This document shows positions 40,701 to 55,700 of a stretch of 64,000 nucleotides of DNA, in pieces. Each line of letters opens with the position of its first letter. Position 1 is the first letter of the stretch. The notes under the pieces are model-generated. The model worked only from the letters and a program-made list of their open reading frames with translations. It was not told where the DNA came from and did not search any database. The translations under genes and the position numbers were made by a program. The DNA comes from an uncultured Flavobacteriales bacterium (GTDB lineage Bacteria; Bacteroidota; Bacteroidia; Flavobacteriales_G; Salibacteraceae): NCBI GenBank assembly GCA_937121175.1, contig CAKZKD010000004.1, positions 124,001-188,000 of the forward strand. Reading direction: 5' to 3'.

Positions 40701-43700
40701 GCATCAGGACCATTGGTAAGGTTTATTCTAACCCAAACAGAATCTTTATCGTTGTCACCATCCTCAGTTACCTCATATTGTAAATAATGAGTACTGTCTG
40801 TTTCATAATCTAGCACTCCACCTGCCTTAACAGTAATATAACCAGTAGTTGCGTTTAACTCAAATAGATTCGTATCACTACCAATGATTCGACCTGTAAT
40901 TTCACTTGCATCAATATCCCAGGCTAATGGAGCAGCGACCGTGTCGTTTACCAATGCATTTTCAGAAATGAAAGCGATAATTGTGTCTACTGAACTTGAA
41001 TATGCAGGATCTGAATTATTGAAAATTGCTGCGTGGTTTCCATTTCCAGATAAATCATACAGTGTATCTGCATCTTGGTGATCAAAATTGTAGTACAACT
41101 CTAGAGAAGCATCAGAAGTATCAGGCCGAGAAGCCATATAATATCTGAGTTCATCCTCACTTAGCGCTTTTGACCAAATTTTAAGTTCGTCAACATCTCC
41201 ATTATAATATTCCGGATTTACTCCATATTGATCGCCAACTTTAAATTCAATCGGGCTATTAATATCGGTTCCATAGGCACTACCTTTTGTTGCAATTAAT
41301 CTTCCATCTAAGTACAATTCAACATCAGTGGGTTTACTAACAACTGTGAAATTGTGCCATAATAAATCGGTCGGGAAATTAGCTCCAGTTGTTAACCACC
41401 CGTCCCCAATTCGAATGGTGTTTGCGTTAACTTCTTTACCAATATAGAAACGTGTTCCTGTTCCGCCTTGGGAAATTATTTCCATATAATTACCCCCTGG
41501 GGTTACGGCATTTTTAGCCCAAACCGAAACCGTAAATGGTGAACCTCCGTTAATTACTTGTCCATTGAATTGTGCATAATCATCGGTACCGTCAAAGTTT
41601 AGAGTACTCGCAAAACCAGCCCCTACTTCTTCAACTACATCGGTTATTTTAACAACCAAGAATGAGGTATCTGATAATCCTTCAAGATCTACTACTCTGT
41701 ATGAAACGGTATCTAAAGAATCTGTTTCGTAATCCAATATAAATCCGTTTGCTAAACTTATAACTCCAGAAGAAGCATCAATATCATAAGCTGAACTTCC
41801 TAGTTGGTAGAATGATAATGTATCGTTAGCATCAAAGTCGTATCCAGCAGCATAGGCAACTGTATCACCAGTTTGAATAGTTTCTTCAATGAAAGCGATA
41901 ACCGGCTCATTTCCAGAAATAAAAGAAGACTCTGTCATGGAAATCAAAGTACCATGGTTCCCATTAGGGCTTATATCTGTCATTTGAGTAGACGAAGGAA
42001 ATTCTGCATTATAACCTAGAACCAATCCAGATTCTTTACCCATTGGGCGTTGATAAGCAGCCTGAAGTACCTCAGATTCGGTAAGTCTTCGGTTATAAAT
42101 AACCACTTCGTCCATACTGCCTTTAAACTTCTGCTCACCACCCCAGTTACTAGATCCTATTCGTAGCGAGGAAGTAGAATTTAGTACCGTTCCATTAATA
42201 ATGTTAGAAGATTCGCCATGTAATAATCCGTTGACATAAAGTTTAGAGGTTTCTCCGGCTTTCCACGTAAACATGACGTGTGTCCATTCATTTAAAGGAG
42301 TATAAATACCGTCGGAATTGACTCCTGTTCCACCAGTAGTAGAGTTCAACCCTCCCGTAAATCTAAACCCAGAACCAGCAGCACCCAGTGGGCCTCCTGT
42401 TCTGAAATACAAGTAAAATGAATTGTTACCAGCGTAATTGGCCTTTGCTATGATTGAACGACCTGTATTCCCTGCTCCGGAACCATAACTTGTTGGTTTT
42501 ATCCATGCTCCATAAGAAATTTCTGAAATTCCTTCTACCGCAGCCAAATCACCTAAGTCAATATAATCGGCAGAACCATCTAGATCAAAAGCATCTGTTA
42601 GACCAGCAAGAGGAGCATCATTATCATTGGTAAGTTTAATTTTTAACCAAGCAGTGTCTTTTTTGTTTTCGCCATTTTCATGTGCTTCGTATTGCAAATA
42701 ATAAAGGCTATCCGTTTCGTAATCTAATCTAGCGTTTGAATTTACGGTAACTACCCCAGAAGTTGTCATATCGAAGTAGGAACTATCTCCTCCAATTAGA
42801 GAATAGGTTACGGCACTGCTATCTGAATCGTAATGCATGCCATAGGCTGCCGTATCACCTGCAAGAGCATTTTCCGGTAGCTCGAATAGAATAGAATCTT
42901 TGGCATCTACCCATTCATTACCAGTAAGGTTAATAAAAGCTCCATTAATCCAATTTCCGCTTAAATCCTCAAGGTAATTAGTTCCATTTTCTGCATCGAA
43001 ATTGTAGTATGCTTTTAATCCTGATGAATTTGGACTAATTCGTTTTCTGTAGTTTTCTGCAATACTAAGACTGTCTCTTGCGGTCTCCCAAATTCTTACT
43101 TCGGCTATTTCACCTTGGAATAAATGCGTGCTGTTACCTAAGGAACCAATTTTCATTTTATTCGAGCTGTTGGTGGTTGCCCAAGAGGTATTATCACCTG
43201 AAACTGTAAGTTCCTGCCCGTTGAGATACATCTTTACAACCGACCCATTTATTGAAGCGGCAACGTGAACCCACTCGTTAGGAGGTACAGCACCAGCCGC
43301 TGATGTAACAGCTTTTCCTTGAGCCTCCAGATGCAATTTCCTATTATTCGTAGCAAATGAGTTAACAAAGAAACTTACGCCAGTATTACCGTTTCCAGCT
43401 GATTGACTTGCAACTATGGTTTGGATTCTAGATAAATTGTTGGTTTTAATCCAAGCTTCAAAGGTGTATGTGCCGGTTACATTGAAAGTGTCTAATTCGA
43501 CCCGGTCTCCAATGCCGTTGAACTCTAAGGCATTTCCAAGTCCAGCAAAGAACACTTCTGTAGTATCGTCAATTATTTCAATTTCAATAGCTCCAGTATC
43601 TAGGTTTCCAGAAAGGTCTTCCACGGTATAGAATAGATTATAACTTGAATCTTGTTCAAAATCAAATGATGTATTTGTAGTAATAACACCAGAAATTGAA

Positions 43701-46700
43701 TCGAGAGAAAAATCAGAATTAAATCCACTTAATACACTGTATTTAATTGAATCTTCGGGTAAGTATTTATCCCAACCCATGGCAAAGGCAGCTGTGTCGC
43801 CAATTGCATTGTTTTCGTCAACTTTCCAAATAAGGGTGTCTTTGGCATCTTGCCATTGATTGCCTGAAAAACCCAATAGAGTTCCATTATAGTTACCAGC
43901 ATAATCAAATAATGTGGTATCCGAGGTCTGATTAAACGGATAGTATGCTACTAATCCTGATTCCAAACCGGTAAGAGCAACGCGATAATTTTCTTCAATC
44001 TCTTGAGCAGTTCTCACTTTGTTCCACATTCTAACTTCATCGATATTACCATCGAAAAGTTTTCCACCAATATTGGTTGCCCCTATTAAATACTCGGCCG
44101 TACTTGAAACTGCGCCACCAGTGCTACCTGTTCCGTTTTCTTTTCCATTAATATAAAATTTGGTATTGCCAGAACTGTAGGTCATTGCTACATGAGTCCA
44201 TTTTCCTGGTAGAATGGTATCATTACTTTCCACAGTTAAGGTAGTGGCTCCTTTAATTTTAGTACTTAGCTTACCATTTAATAGTTGAAAAATGGTTCTA
44301 CCACCACTGGTATTTCTCTGACTTACTAATCCTGCCCTTCCAACAGCCGCTTCTTGTTTTATCCACATTTCAATGGTAAATGGAGTTGATGCTGGATTAA
44401 AGATAAAAGGGGTTAAAATACGATTGCTTACACCATCGAACTCCAACGCATTACCCAGCCCAGCAAATGGAGGTAAAGAATCTACCAAATAAAGTACCTT
44501 AACCACTGAATCGATATTTCCGGAAGAATCTGAAAGGTAGATCGTAATATTATTTGCACCCAAGTTGGAGGCATTAAGTGTATCCATTGAGTACCAGAGT
44601 TCTTTTTCAGTACAGTTGTCATCCGTATTCGGGCCAAAAAGACCGCCAGGCACTAGATCGGTTGAATCTACAATTACTAACCCATTGGCGTTTAAATAAG
44701 TGGTATCGTTAAATGCGTTAAGGGTTGGTGCAATAGTATCTAACACCGTAACATAAGCCGTGTCTTTAGTTTCATTGCCCGAAGCATCGGTTACAAGTAT
44801 TCTTACTTTTTGTCTTTCAGCTTGTATTTGGAAAGGTGTGTCGCCTGAATAATCCCCAGATGAGTTGGTTAAGCTTGCGTTGGAAGTATTTGAAACTCCA
44901 TCGACCAGGCTCGTTCCTGCACCTTCATTGAAATTGTAGTAGCGCACCAGTCCAGCTTCATTACCATTGAGTTCAATGTTTTTCGTGGAATTAATTTGTG
45001 TTTGGGTTCGTGCGGTATTCCAAACTCTAATTTCATCTATATCGCCTTTAAAACCTTGTATACCAGTAGACCAAGAACCAAAGTACAATGCACCAGAACC
45101 TTGGAAATTGGTTCCCATATTTCGAGTACCGACAGACACTCCGTCATAGAAAATGGTACTGACTTTGGTTGTGTTGTTAAAGCTAAAAGCTACATGATGC
45201 CAACCAGCGCCTAGCACTGTTGAAGAAACATGGTCATTGCCCCAGAATTTATTCACCAACCTACCCGAATTGTCAAACCCAGTATGTAGCTGTTTGTTTG
45301 TTCCGCCTGGGCCTTGCGAGAATAAATATCGGTGGGCGTTAATTGCACCATCTCTTTTTACCCACATTTCCAAAGTCCAATTGCCGTTTAAGTTTACGGT
45401 TGGCCCAACAATGTGGTCGTTAATTCCATCTAGCTTTAATGATGAGTTTGAACTAAAATCAACAGCTGAGCAATCAAAGTTGGTGCTGTCGTTAGTTGAA
45501 ACCGTTACTGCACCACAATTATCGTTTGTAACAGAATAAAGCGAATCTAATACTACAGACGCATTAGCAGTTGCGTCTATATAAACCGTATCGTTTTTAA
45601 CCGTAAAGCTTGGAGCAATGGTGTCTAAAACGTTAACATAAACTGTATCAACAGTAATATTTCCAGATTCATCAGTAGCCGTTAATGCTACCCCTTTACC
45701 TCTAAAAGCACTTATTCCAGAAGTAATTCTAGGGCTAGAAGCCGCCATGCCATGGGACATAGTAGCACTTTGGTTCCCCGTAACATCTACAATTGTATTC
45801 CCTGTTCCTTCAAAGTTGTAATAGGAAACCAAACCTGGTTCTAAGCCTGTTAAGCAAGAATTCATTGCACTTTTTACTTGCGAAGCACTGCGTTCTTTAT
45901 TCCATATCCGTACCTCATCCATTTGACCATTGAAAAAGAAAAAAGCAGCACCTTGAAGAGACCCAAAGTATAATGAACTTGTGGAAGGTAACGGGTTTAA
46001 AGTGGCATTGGTTTTTTGAGTGTCGAGCTGTCCGTTGACATATATACTCATGGTATTGCTTGCCGTATTAAAGGTTGAGGCCACATGATACCATTTGCCG
46101 GTATCTAAAACTGTGTTACTCGTCAATGATTCTCCAGCAAGATGCGCGCGCACTTGAAACACCAATTTTCCGCCATTCATCGCCAAGTAATATCCTCCTG
46201 TACCAGGATTTACATCATATTTTAAAATCAAAGCTTGCTGCCCATTCATATGGTCAAACTTGTACCAACCTTCCAAAGTCATTTCGTCGGTAAGACTTAG
46301 GTTGCTCTTGTGTGGTATGGCGACATCTGTGCCCGCGCTAAATCCACTAGTCTTAATGGCCATTCCCGAGCAATCCGTTGCAAGATCAGTGCAATCGTAA
46401 GCAGTGTCGTTTGCTGAAACAGTAATTGTAGAAGAACAATTATCTGAAGCAGAATTGTAAAGCGAAGTACTCGTTAATGAGGCTTTACCCAAAGCATTCA
46501 AATAAAGTGTGGTATCACCAATGTGGGCAATGGTTGGTTTAATGATATCTAAAACGGTAATCTCAGCAGTCTTGGTTGTTGCATTTCCACTAGAGTCCGA
46601 AACTGTAACACTAACCGATTGTGTTGCTTTTATTGGAGCACCAGAAGCAACCCAGTCAGTGGTTGCAGACATATTGGTAAGTGAAGCAGTTAAGCCGTTT

Positions 46701-49700
46701 GGACCAGAATCAGCTACTGTGGAACTTCCTGTTCCATCGTTCATTTGGTAATATGCAACCAATCCGGAAGCCGAACTAGAAACACAACGGTTCATATCCG
46801 CTAGAATTTCGGCTTGCGTTTTTACTCTACCCCAGAGTCTAATTTCATCTAGTCTACCTGACCAACGGTTGCAAGGACAAGTTCCTTGGATTCCAACATA
46901 GAGTTGTCCTGTGTTGTCCCGTATGGTTGTCTGGCTCGAAGTTGCTGTTCCAGCAGAAGCTCCATTAATGTAGTAATTTACCGTAAGGTTAGATCCATTG
47001 TCTTTAACCGTAACTGCAACATGCGTCCAAGTATTTAATGGAACAATACCCGTAGAACGAGTAGCTGAAGTCCAACCGCCTTGATCCCAGAAACCTAGTT
47101 TTCCATTGTTACCGCCTGTTTCTACTGCTAAACCATAGCCATAAGCTCCTTTCATGAGTATAGTTCGAGAATCACTTGAATAGGTATTCAAATAAACCCA
47201 ACCTTCAATGGTAAGTTCTCCTCCACCAGCAAGGTTAAGTGCACTATTATGATTTGCTCTCAAATAATCGTTTGAACCATCAAAGTCTAGCGCAGTACCC
47301 GCCTCACATGAGCCAATTGAAGAACAATCGAAATAGGCGCTATCTATTGTGGTATCGACGATTCCACAGACATCATTGACACTAGAAATTAAACTAGCAA
47401 CGTTTAGTGTATCTGTATTTCCATTGGCATCGACGTAAAGGGTGTCAGCACTTTTTAATGTAAGGACCGGTGAAATAGTATCAAGAACTGTAATATAAGC
47501 CGTATCTGAAACAACATTTCCAGAACCATCTGTTGCCGTAATTGAAACTGGATTACCGTTAGCGGCAACACCTTTTTCTAAATGCAGGTATTGAATAGAG
47601 GTTAATCCAGTTAACAAAGTAGCTTGACTACTACCATTACCGTTCATTTTAACCACTCGCTGCCCAGAAGACTCCGCGACTAATAATTTATCATTTTCAG
47701 TATCGTAAACAACTCCATGTGGCCCTCCAGTTACACTTGCAACAGTACTTACCGTTCCATTGTGTTTTTTCTTTTTCAGGGCAGTGCCAGAAAACCAATA
47801 GAACGTGGTATCAGACTCATCTATGAACATACCCCTCGCACTGCTTTGGCCTGTAATAAAAGAGGCATTATAATTTGAACCGTCAGCATTAATACTTCGA
47901 ACGGCTCCCGATGCTAAATCTGTAAAATATAGCACTTGGCTAGTGGCATTAAAGTAAGAACCATAAGGTTTGATAGATCCAGTATAGATAGTTGTAAATC
48001 CAGTTCCATCATAATTTACCTTATGTATTTTACTTGTTGCGTAGTCTGGAATATAAACGACCTTGTTAATTTCATCAATCGAAAAATCATAAACAGATCC
48101 CAGACTTGATGCAATTACAGTTGAATTATTTCCGTTTCTATCCGTTCTATAGATTTTTTTGTCCCCAGTATTTGAATAAAATAAATATCCTGCACTTTTA
48201 TCATAAACTACAGAATATACGAGCCCAGATGTATGCGTAAACAATTCGTCTTTGGCAGTACCAGCTTTGTGAGCTGCCCAAATTTTTCCAGCACCTGAAA
48301 AATAGATACTGTCTCCAATAATTGTTTTCGTTGAGTAACTAACATCGCTACAACCAAAGGTCGTATCAGGCCCTATTACTACTGTTGGTGTTCCGCAATT
48401 ATCAGAAACATTGGAAAATAGTCCGCTAGTATTTGCAGTTCCAGTACCCGAAGCATTTAAATAAACGGTATCGTTTTTAACCGTTATGCTTGGTAAGATT
48501 GCATCCAATACGTTTACATAGACTGTGTCCTTGGTTTCGTTTCCAGATTCATCTGTTGCCGTTAGAGTTACTGGAGCGCCAATAAATACGTATGGAGTAT
48601 CCGTTTTCCATGCAGTGGAAGTATTGAAGTTCACCAAAGTTCCATTCGATGTATTGCTAGATTGGTCAACAAGAGCAGTTCCAGAAGTACTTTCTATATT
48701 AAACTGTCTGTACAATGAAGACGAATTTGCCAAATCCATACTGCGGTAGTTTGACCTAATTTCTTGCGCAGTTCGAGCCGAATTCCAAATTCTAATTTCA
48801 TCCATGCTACCGTCGAAGAAATTACCAGCGGCATTATTACTACCCAGTAAGTAGTCGATTGGTCCACTTCTTGTAGTAGCTGGCATTGTTCCAGTGTAGG
48901 CTAAAGACTCTTGACTTCCGTTTATGTAAAACTTAAGACGATTAGAATTACCTGAAGTACTTCCATCATATACCAATGCCACATGGTTCCATTTCCCGTT
49001 TACTATTTGATTGGAAGAAGAAAGAGCGTACGTATTCGCTCCATTTTCAAGGATAATATCAAAATCGTCGTAACCTACTCTACCCGGGTTACTTGTAGAT
49101 AATATTAGACGCGTTCCGGTAGATGTGAAACGACTGGAGAAAATGTGCTGCTGCTTTTGGCTGTTCACCTTTATCCAGGCTTCAAATGTGAAGGCACTTG
49201 CACCACTAATAGAGGAAAGATTACCTAAGTTCACGTAATCGTTACTTCCATCAAAAACCAGACTACCAGAAGAAGTATAAACCGTATCATTTACAGAAGT
49301 ACAGGTAAACGAAGTATCACTTGCCGACACAGTTATAGAGGATGAACAATTATCGTTTGCAGAAGAATACAAGGAAGCTGTTGTTAATGAAGCATCGCCT
49401 ACAGCATCCAAATAAAGTGTGGTATCACCAATATGAGCAATTGTGGGTTTAATGGTATCTAAAACGGTAATTTTAGCAAATGCAGTAGATATATTACCAC
49501 TTGAATCAGTAACAGAAACGGCTACTTCATTAAATCCTGAAGGTAAAGCAGCACCACTTGCTACCCAATCGCTTGTTGGTGCCATGCCAACCAGGGTTCC
49601 ATTATTGTTATTAGATGTTTCATCTTTTGCAGAAGTGCCCGAAGTTTCATTGAACTTATAATAATGCAACAAGTCCGTCTCGGTTCCTGCTAAACATTTA

Positions 49701-52700
49701 TTCATGTTTCCAGAAATATCTCCTGCTGGTAGTTCTTTATCCCAAATTCTTACTTCATCAATAAGACCGTCAAATTGATTACCGCTATTCGCGTTACGCC
49801 CAATGTATAAAGTACCTGAGCCTAGGTAATCAGATGCTGTCACTGTACTGCCAACAAAAACGCCATCCCTGTATACTTTTCTTGTATTTGTAGTTGCATT
49901 ATAAGTAAATGCATAATGGTGCCAGTTCAAATCTGTATATGCAGAGGGCGATTGATAATCGTTGGAATAAAAATTCATAATCAATCTATCAGAATGGTTG
50001 AATCCAAAATGCAACCCTACGTTCGCCGCTTGCCCACCTTGCCCTACAAGAACCTGAAAACCAACAGTTGAATTTCTTTTTGCCCATAATTCTATGGAGA
50101 ATGTTTTGCTTGCCAAGTTGATTCCAGAAATTTGAACTCCTCCTGTCGTACCGGTAAAATCGAGTGCATTGCCTTGGCATGGACCTGCAGAAACATCTGA
50201 GCAATCAAAATACCCTGCACTATCCAACGTGGAATCTACAATTCCACAAACATCTGAAACAGAAACTATTAAATCAGCGGCTGAAAGCGTATCGGTGTTT
50301 CCATTTGCATCAACGTAAAGTGTGTGATCATTAACAGTTAGTGTTGGAGAAATGGTATCTAGAACTGTTATTAAAGCAGAATCTACAGTTGCATTTCCGG
50401 CCGCATCGGTTGCTGTAATAGTCACGTAATTTGAAGAGCCACCACTCATAGAAACTGAACTCGTAACCCATTCACTTCCTAGGGTAATGTTGTTTAGAGT
50501 AGCAGAGCTTCCACCAGCTTTATTAACAGCAGTTGTTCCACTTCCATCGTCAAACCTAAAGTAGTTCTCCAAGCCTGATTCAGAACCAGTCAACAAGGCA
50601 TTCATGTTCGTTTGAATTTCAGTCTGAGTTCGAGCTACACTCCAAATTCGCAACTCATCAAATTCGCCATCGAGATTTTCTAAATAATTTGGTACAACTG
50701 GATAGAAATAAGCACCGGCTATATTTTTTCCGCCAGAACCACCATAATTCAAGTTGCCAGATTTAGAAGTACTTCCACCGGTTAATACGCCATCAATATA
50801 AATTTTCATGGTGCTTCCGTCATAAACTGCAGCAAAATGATGTGGGTCTCCATCAACGATATTAGCAGGTGTAATAGAAACCTGATGTTGTGTTTGCACG
50901 CCACCAGCTCTTACACCAAATGAAAGAACACTTCCTGTAGATTGAAATCCAAATAAATAATCATAGTTACCACTAGCTTGTTGCCTGTTGATAGTCGTAT
51001 TGGCTTGTGCAGTTATTGTATTTGGATTAATCCAAGCCTCAATGGTCAGCTTATTACCCGCGCTTAAATCTACCACTGGAACATCAATATAATCGTTACT
51101 TCCATCTAGTCGAACGGCATAATTAGAATAAGAACCAGCATCACCACAACCGAAAGATGTTTTACCACTTAAGGTAACCGTAGGTGTTCCGCAATTATCA
51201 GAAAGCCCAGAATACAATGCACTTGCATTTGCTGTTCCGTCTCCAAGTGCATCAAGATACACTGTATCATTTTTAACCGTTAAAGTTGGGAATATGGTGT
51301 CGACCACATTTACATAAACTGTTTCATTCGCAGTATTCCCAGACTCATCTTCGGCAGTTAATACTACCGGAATTCCTTTCACTTTAACTGTTCTACCATT
51401 GACCCAATCGGTAGAAGCATCCATGTTAGTGAGCGCTCCATGATTGTTTTGTGAAGAATAGTCCGTTAGAATTGTATCACTACTTTGGTCGAATTTATAA
51501 TACGCCGCCAGACCAGATTCAGAACCTGTTAAAGAATTATTCATACTTTCTGCTACCTGAGCAGGGGTGCGCTCAACTGTCCAAAATCTAAGGTCACTGA
51601 TTTCCCCATTAACAGGATACTGGGTGGTGCTGTACGGTGCAATTCCAATGTGCAAATCGTTGGTATTCGTACTCATATCAATTGCACTAGCCGCGATTGA
51701 ATCTGTAATTACTCCGTTTACATAAACTCTGCAAATTCCATTGGTTTTTCTAGACATAGCAACGTGTGTCCACGTGTTAGTAGAAATAGTATTAGCTGCA
51801 GTTTGAATGGTATTGTTCCCGCCTGAAATTCTCCAATTGGCAATTACTTTTCCAGTTGAACCTACACCAATTAACCAACCATTTGTATTTGAAGTACTCG
51901 TTTTCCCAACTATTTTAGGCCCGTTTGAAAAACTTCTGAGGTTTACCCAGAACTCTACAGTCATTTCGGAAGTAGCATTCAAAGAAGTATGATGCGGCAC
52001 ATTTACGTAATCGTTACTTCCATCGAAATCCAACGCTCCACTTGCCACATTCGCACTGTCAATTGCATCACCGCAGGCAAAAGCAGTATCGTTGGCTGTA
52101 ACATTAACAGTATCGGTACAATTGTCTGAACTACTTGTGTACAAATCAGAAACAGAAACTGAAGCATCGCCCGCTGTATCAGCATAAACAGAAACTGATT
52201 TAATAGCGGCAATTGTCGGAGAAATGGTATCTACGACAGATACAATGGCTGTTTTTGTAGTAGAGTTCCCGCTAGAATCGGTAACGGTAACAGAAACCGT
52301 TGGATTATCATCTGCTAAGATGGCTGTAGAACTTACCCAATCTCCAGGCTCCATATTGGTAAGAGTTCCATTACTAGAGTTCACTGAAGCGTCTATTACT
52401 GTGGTACCACTTCCAGCGTTTAAAGGATAATAAGCAATAAGGTCTGTTTCGTTACCAGTAAGGCAACCGTTCATGGTTGAATTAATTTCCGCCACAGTTC
52501 TCGATCGTTTCCAGAAACGCACTTCTTCCATTTCTCCAGCATAAAAAGCACCTGCAGTTGGAGTATTTGAACCTAGCCTCAATGCCTCACCACTAACAAT
52601 AAGATTGTTATTTGTAATACTCGTTGTAACCAAAGAGCCATTCAAATATCCACGCAGCCCTTCTCCATCCTTATAGGTAATTGCCACATGGTTCCATTGG

Positions 52701-55700
52701 TTTGCGATGTAGGTCATAAAAATGGGAATCCAACCCCCAAGTCTAACATAGTGAATAACAGTTCCATTGCCGCTTAGACCTTCGAATACAAAACCTTGAT
52801 TATTCGCGCCATTTCGCTTAGACATAATGGTCTTTTTACCAGCAGTAAACGTTGCTGGTTTTATCCAGTACTCAATGGTAATTTCATCCGTTGCACCATA
52901 ACTATTTAAAGCAGCTGTACTCGCAATTTCCACATACTCATTTACACCATCAAATTCTAGCGATGTACCAGCGCAGGAACCTGCAATGTCACTACAATCA
53001 AATGACCCTAGGCTATCTAAAACTGTCGTTTCTATTCCACAATTATCGTCAGAAGAAACCAATAAATCACTTGCAGATAGTGTATCTGTAGCTCCACTAG
53101 CATCAACGTAAAGAGTTGTATCTTTTAAAGTTAAGGTTGGCGAAATCGTATCAAGAACGGTAACGTAAGAAGAATCGGTGATTGAATTTCCAGCATTATC
53201 GGTAATGGTAACGGCTACCATGTTCATGTTCACCCTATCTCTACCCGCGTTTACCACAGAGTTGGTGAGGTTCATATTGGTTAGCGTAGCGTTGTATCCA
53301 TTTCCACTGGCATCCGGCGAAGTGGTTCCAGAAATATTATTGAAGTTTTGTAAAAGGATTAGACCACTTTCGGAACCCGTTGGGCAGCTATTCATCGATT
53401 GGCGGATTTGGGTACCCGTTCGTACGTGGTCCCAAATAACTATATCGTCGATATAACCTTTGTATTGGTGTTGATTAAAATTATGCCACCTACCAGAAAT
53501 AAGTTGAGTATTGGTATTGAAATTTCTTGTACCGGCATCATTTCGAATTTTATCCAGAACACCATCCATATAAATTTCCATTTTACCTCCAGAACGGGTA
53601 ACAGCTAAATGAATCCACTTATTTTCAGGAATTTTGGTACGCGCTCTGAAAAATCCAGTTCCCAGACCACTGTGATTGGCTAGAAGAACCTCGAATGTAC
53701 CATCCGCCAGACGTGCCAATGTTATGTAGTTTCCAGTACTGCTAGACTCAGTGGAGCGGGTGGACAATAAGAGTGTATTTGCTTGGTCTGGACAGTTCAC
53801 CCACAATTGCATGGTAAAATCACCCGTACCCAAGTTTGGGTCGTTCATCCTTATATAATCGTTGGTACCATCAAAATATAAAGCACCACTATCACAGACT
53901 GAAGTATCAACATCCCCTATTGAGGAACAACCTGTTATGTTATGTTGAAATAGTGTATCCACTCCACAGCTTTCGCCAACTGCCTTGACAATATCAAAAT
54001 TTGTTGAAACCAAGTTTCCAGAACCATCCAAATATGCCGTATCTGTTTTCAAATAAAGTGTAGGAGAAATAGTATCTAAAACGTTTACATAAACGGTATC
54101 AATAGTTTGATTGCCTGAATTGTCATCAGCGGTTATGGTTACTGGAACACCCGAAATAGTATCGTTTCTATCTACCCAAACGTTGGTTGTGTTCATGTTG
54201 GTTAAGGTACCATTATGCCCATTGCCTGTTTTGTCGGCTAACGTTGCTCCGCTACCTTCTTCGAAATCGTAGTAGGCTATTAACCCAGTTTCAGAACCCG
54301 TAAGTTCGTTTCGCATGAATTGGATAATTTCTGACTGGCTTCTAGCCGTATTCCAAATACGAACTTCATCCATATCTCCAGCATAAACAATGGTACCTCC
54401 AGCTGGATATTTACCTAACGAAACATTTTGTGTGGTAGAAGGACCACTACTTAAGGTTGCCCCTTGAAATTTATCAAGAATTCCATCGATATAAACCCGC
54501 GCCCCGTCTGAAGACAATACCATAGCAACATGATGCCATTGATTATCCAGAAGGCTTTTATTGCCGACCAGGGATACGCTGCCGCCATTAAATTTAAATA
54601 CCTCTATTTTCCCACCTGTTAAACCTAACCTCCACCCGTTTCCTGAACTCGCAACGTATTTGTTCACTAAATCTCTTGAATTGGTAGTTCCAACTTTAAC
54701 CCATGTTTCCACGGTTAGTGGCAGACTGTTAAAGTCTGCATGATGCGGTATATCAATAAAATCATCCGTTCCGTCAAAGTCAATTGCGCCAGAAGTATAA
54801 GCTAAGGTATCTTTGGTATCCGAACAATTAAAAGCGGTATCTGATACTACGATAGAAGTTACACTACCACATTCATCATAAACCGAATTGTATAAATCGC
54901 TTTGAAGTACTGTAGCATTTCCGCCACCATCCGAATAAACGCCTGGGTTTTTATAAGCTGCTATTACTGGACCATCGGTTTCTGAAGATGCACCACATGA
55001 AGCAACGCCTACACTATCGGACTGAGGTACCCAGTTAGAAGCAGTTCCAGCCAATGAAGAATTGATAAGTGTTCCGCTTAATCCATTGCCCGAATGGTCA
55101 TTTAAAGTTGTTACTCCAGTATTCGTAGCGTTTGCAACTCCTTCGATGAATGGATAATAAGCAATTAGACCAACTGCCCCTGCAGTATCCAGACTACAAT
55201 TCATCCTATTTTGAATTTCATCTACGCAAAGAACTCTATTCCATACTCTTAGTTCATCAATCTCACCATTTAAATATCGAGACGAACCAAATCCTCTACC
55301 AATAGTATTGTTGTCATCAACAAGTATAGAACTGTACGTGACCGCAATTGCTGCACCAAGTTGAACGCCATTCACATAAATTCGTGAATCGCCACTTTTC
55401 GAAGTAAGAGCAACATGCTTCCAAACTCCAAGTGGGGTGGTAGGAATTATTGGCAAAGCAACTACACCGTTGTCTGTATAAACGGCGTTATTTCCACCGG
55501 AGTGCAATTGTAAATGAGCAAATTTGAGACCTGCATTACAGAAGACTGACTGGAAGGCTCCTGTGTTTGCAGAAACTTTAACCCACGCCTCTATCGTTAA
55601 CTCCTGCATGCCTACTGACCCTACAGTATCCGAAATACTTACATAATCATTAGAACCGTCAAAGTTTAAAGCTCCACCCTGTTCTTGAATTTGCATAGCG

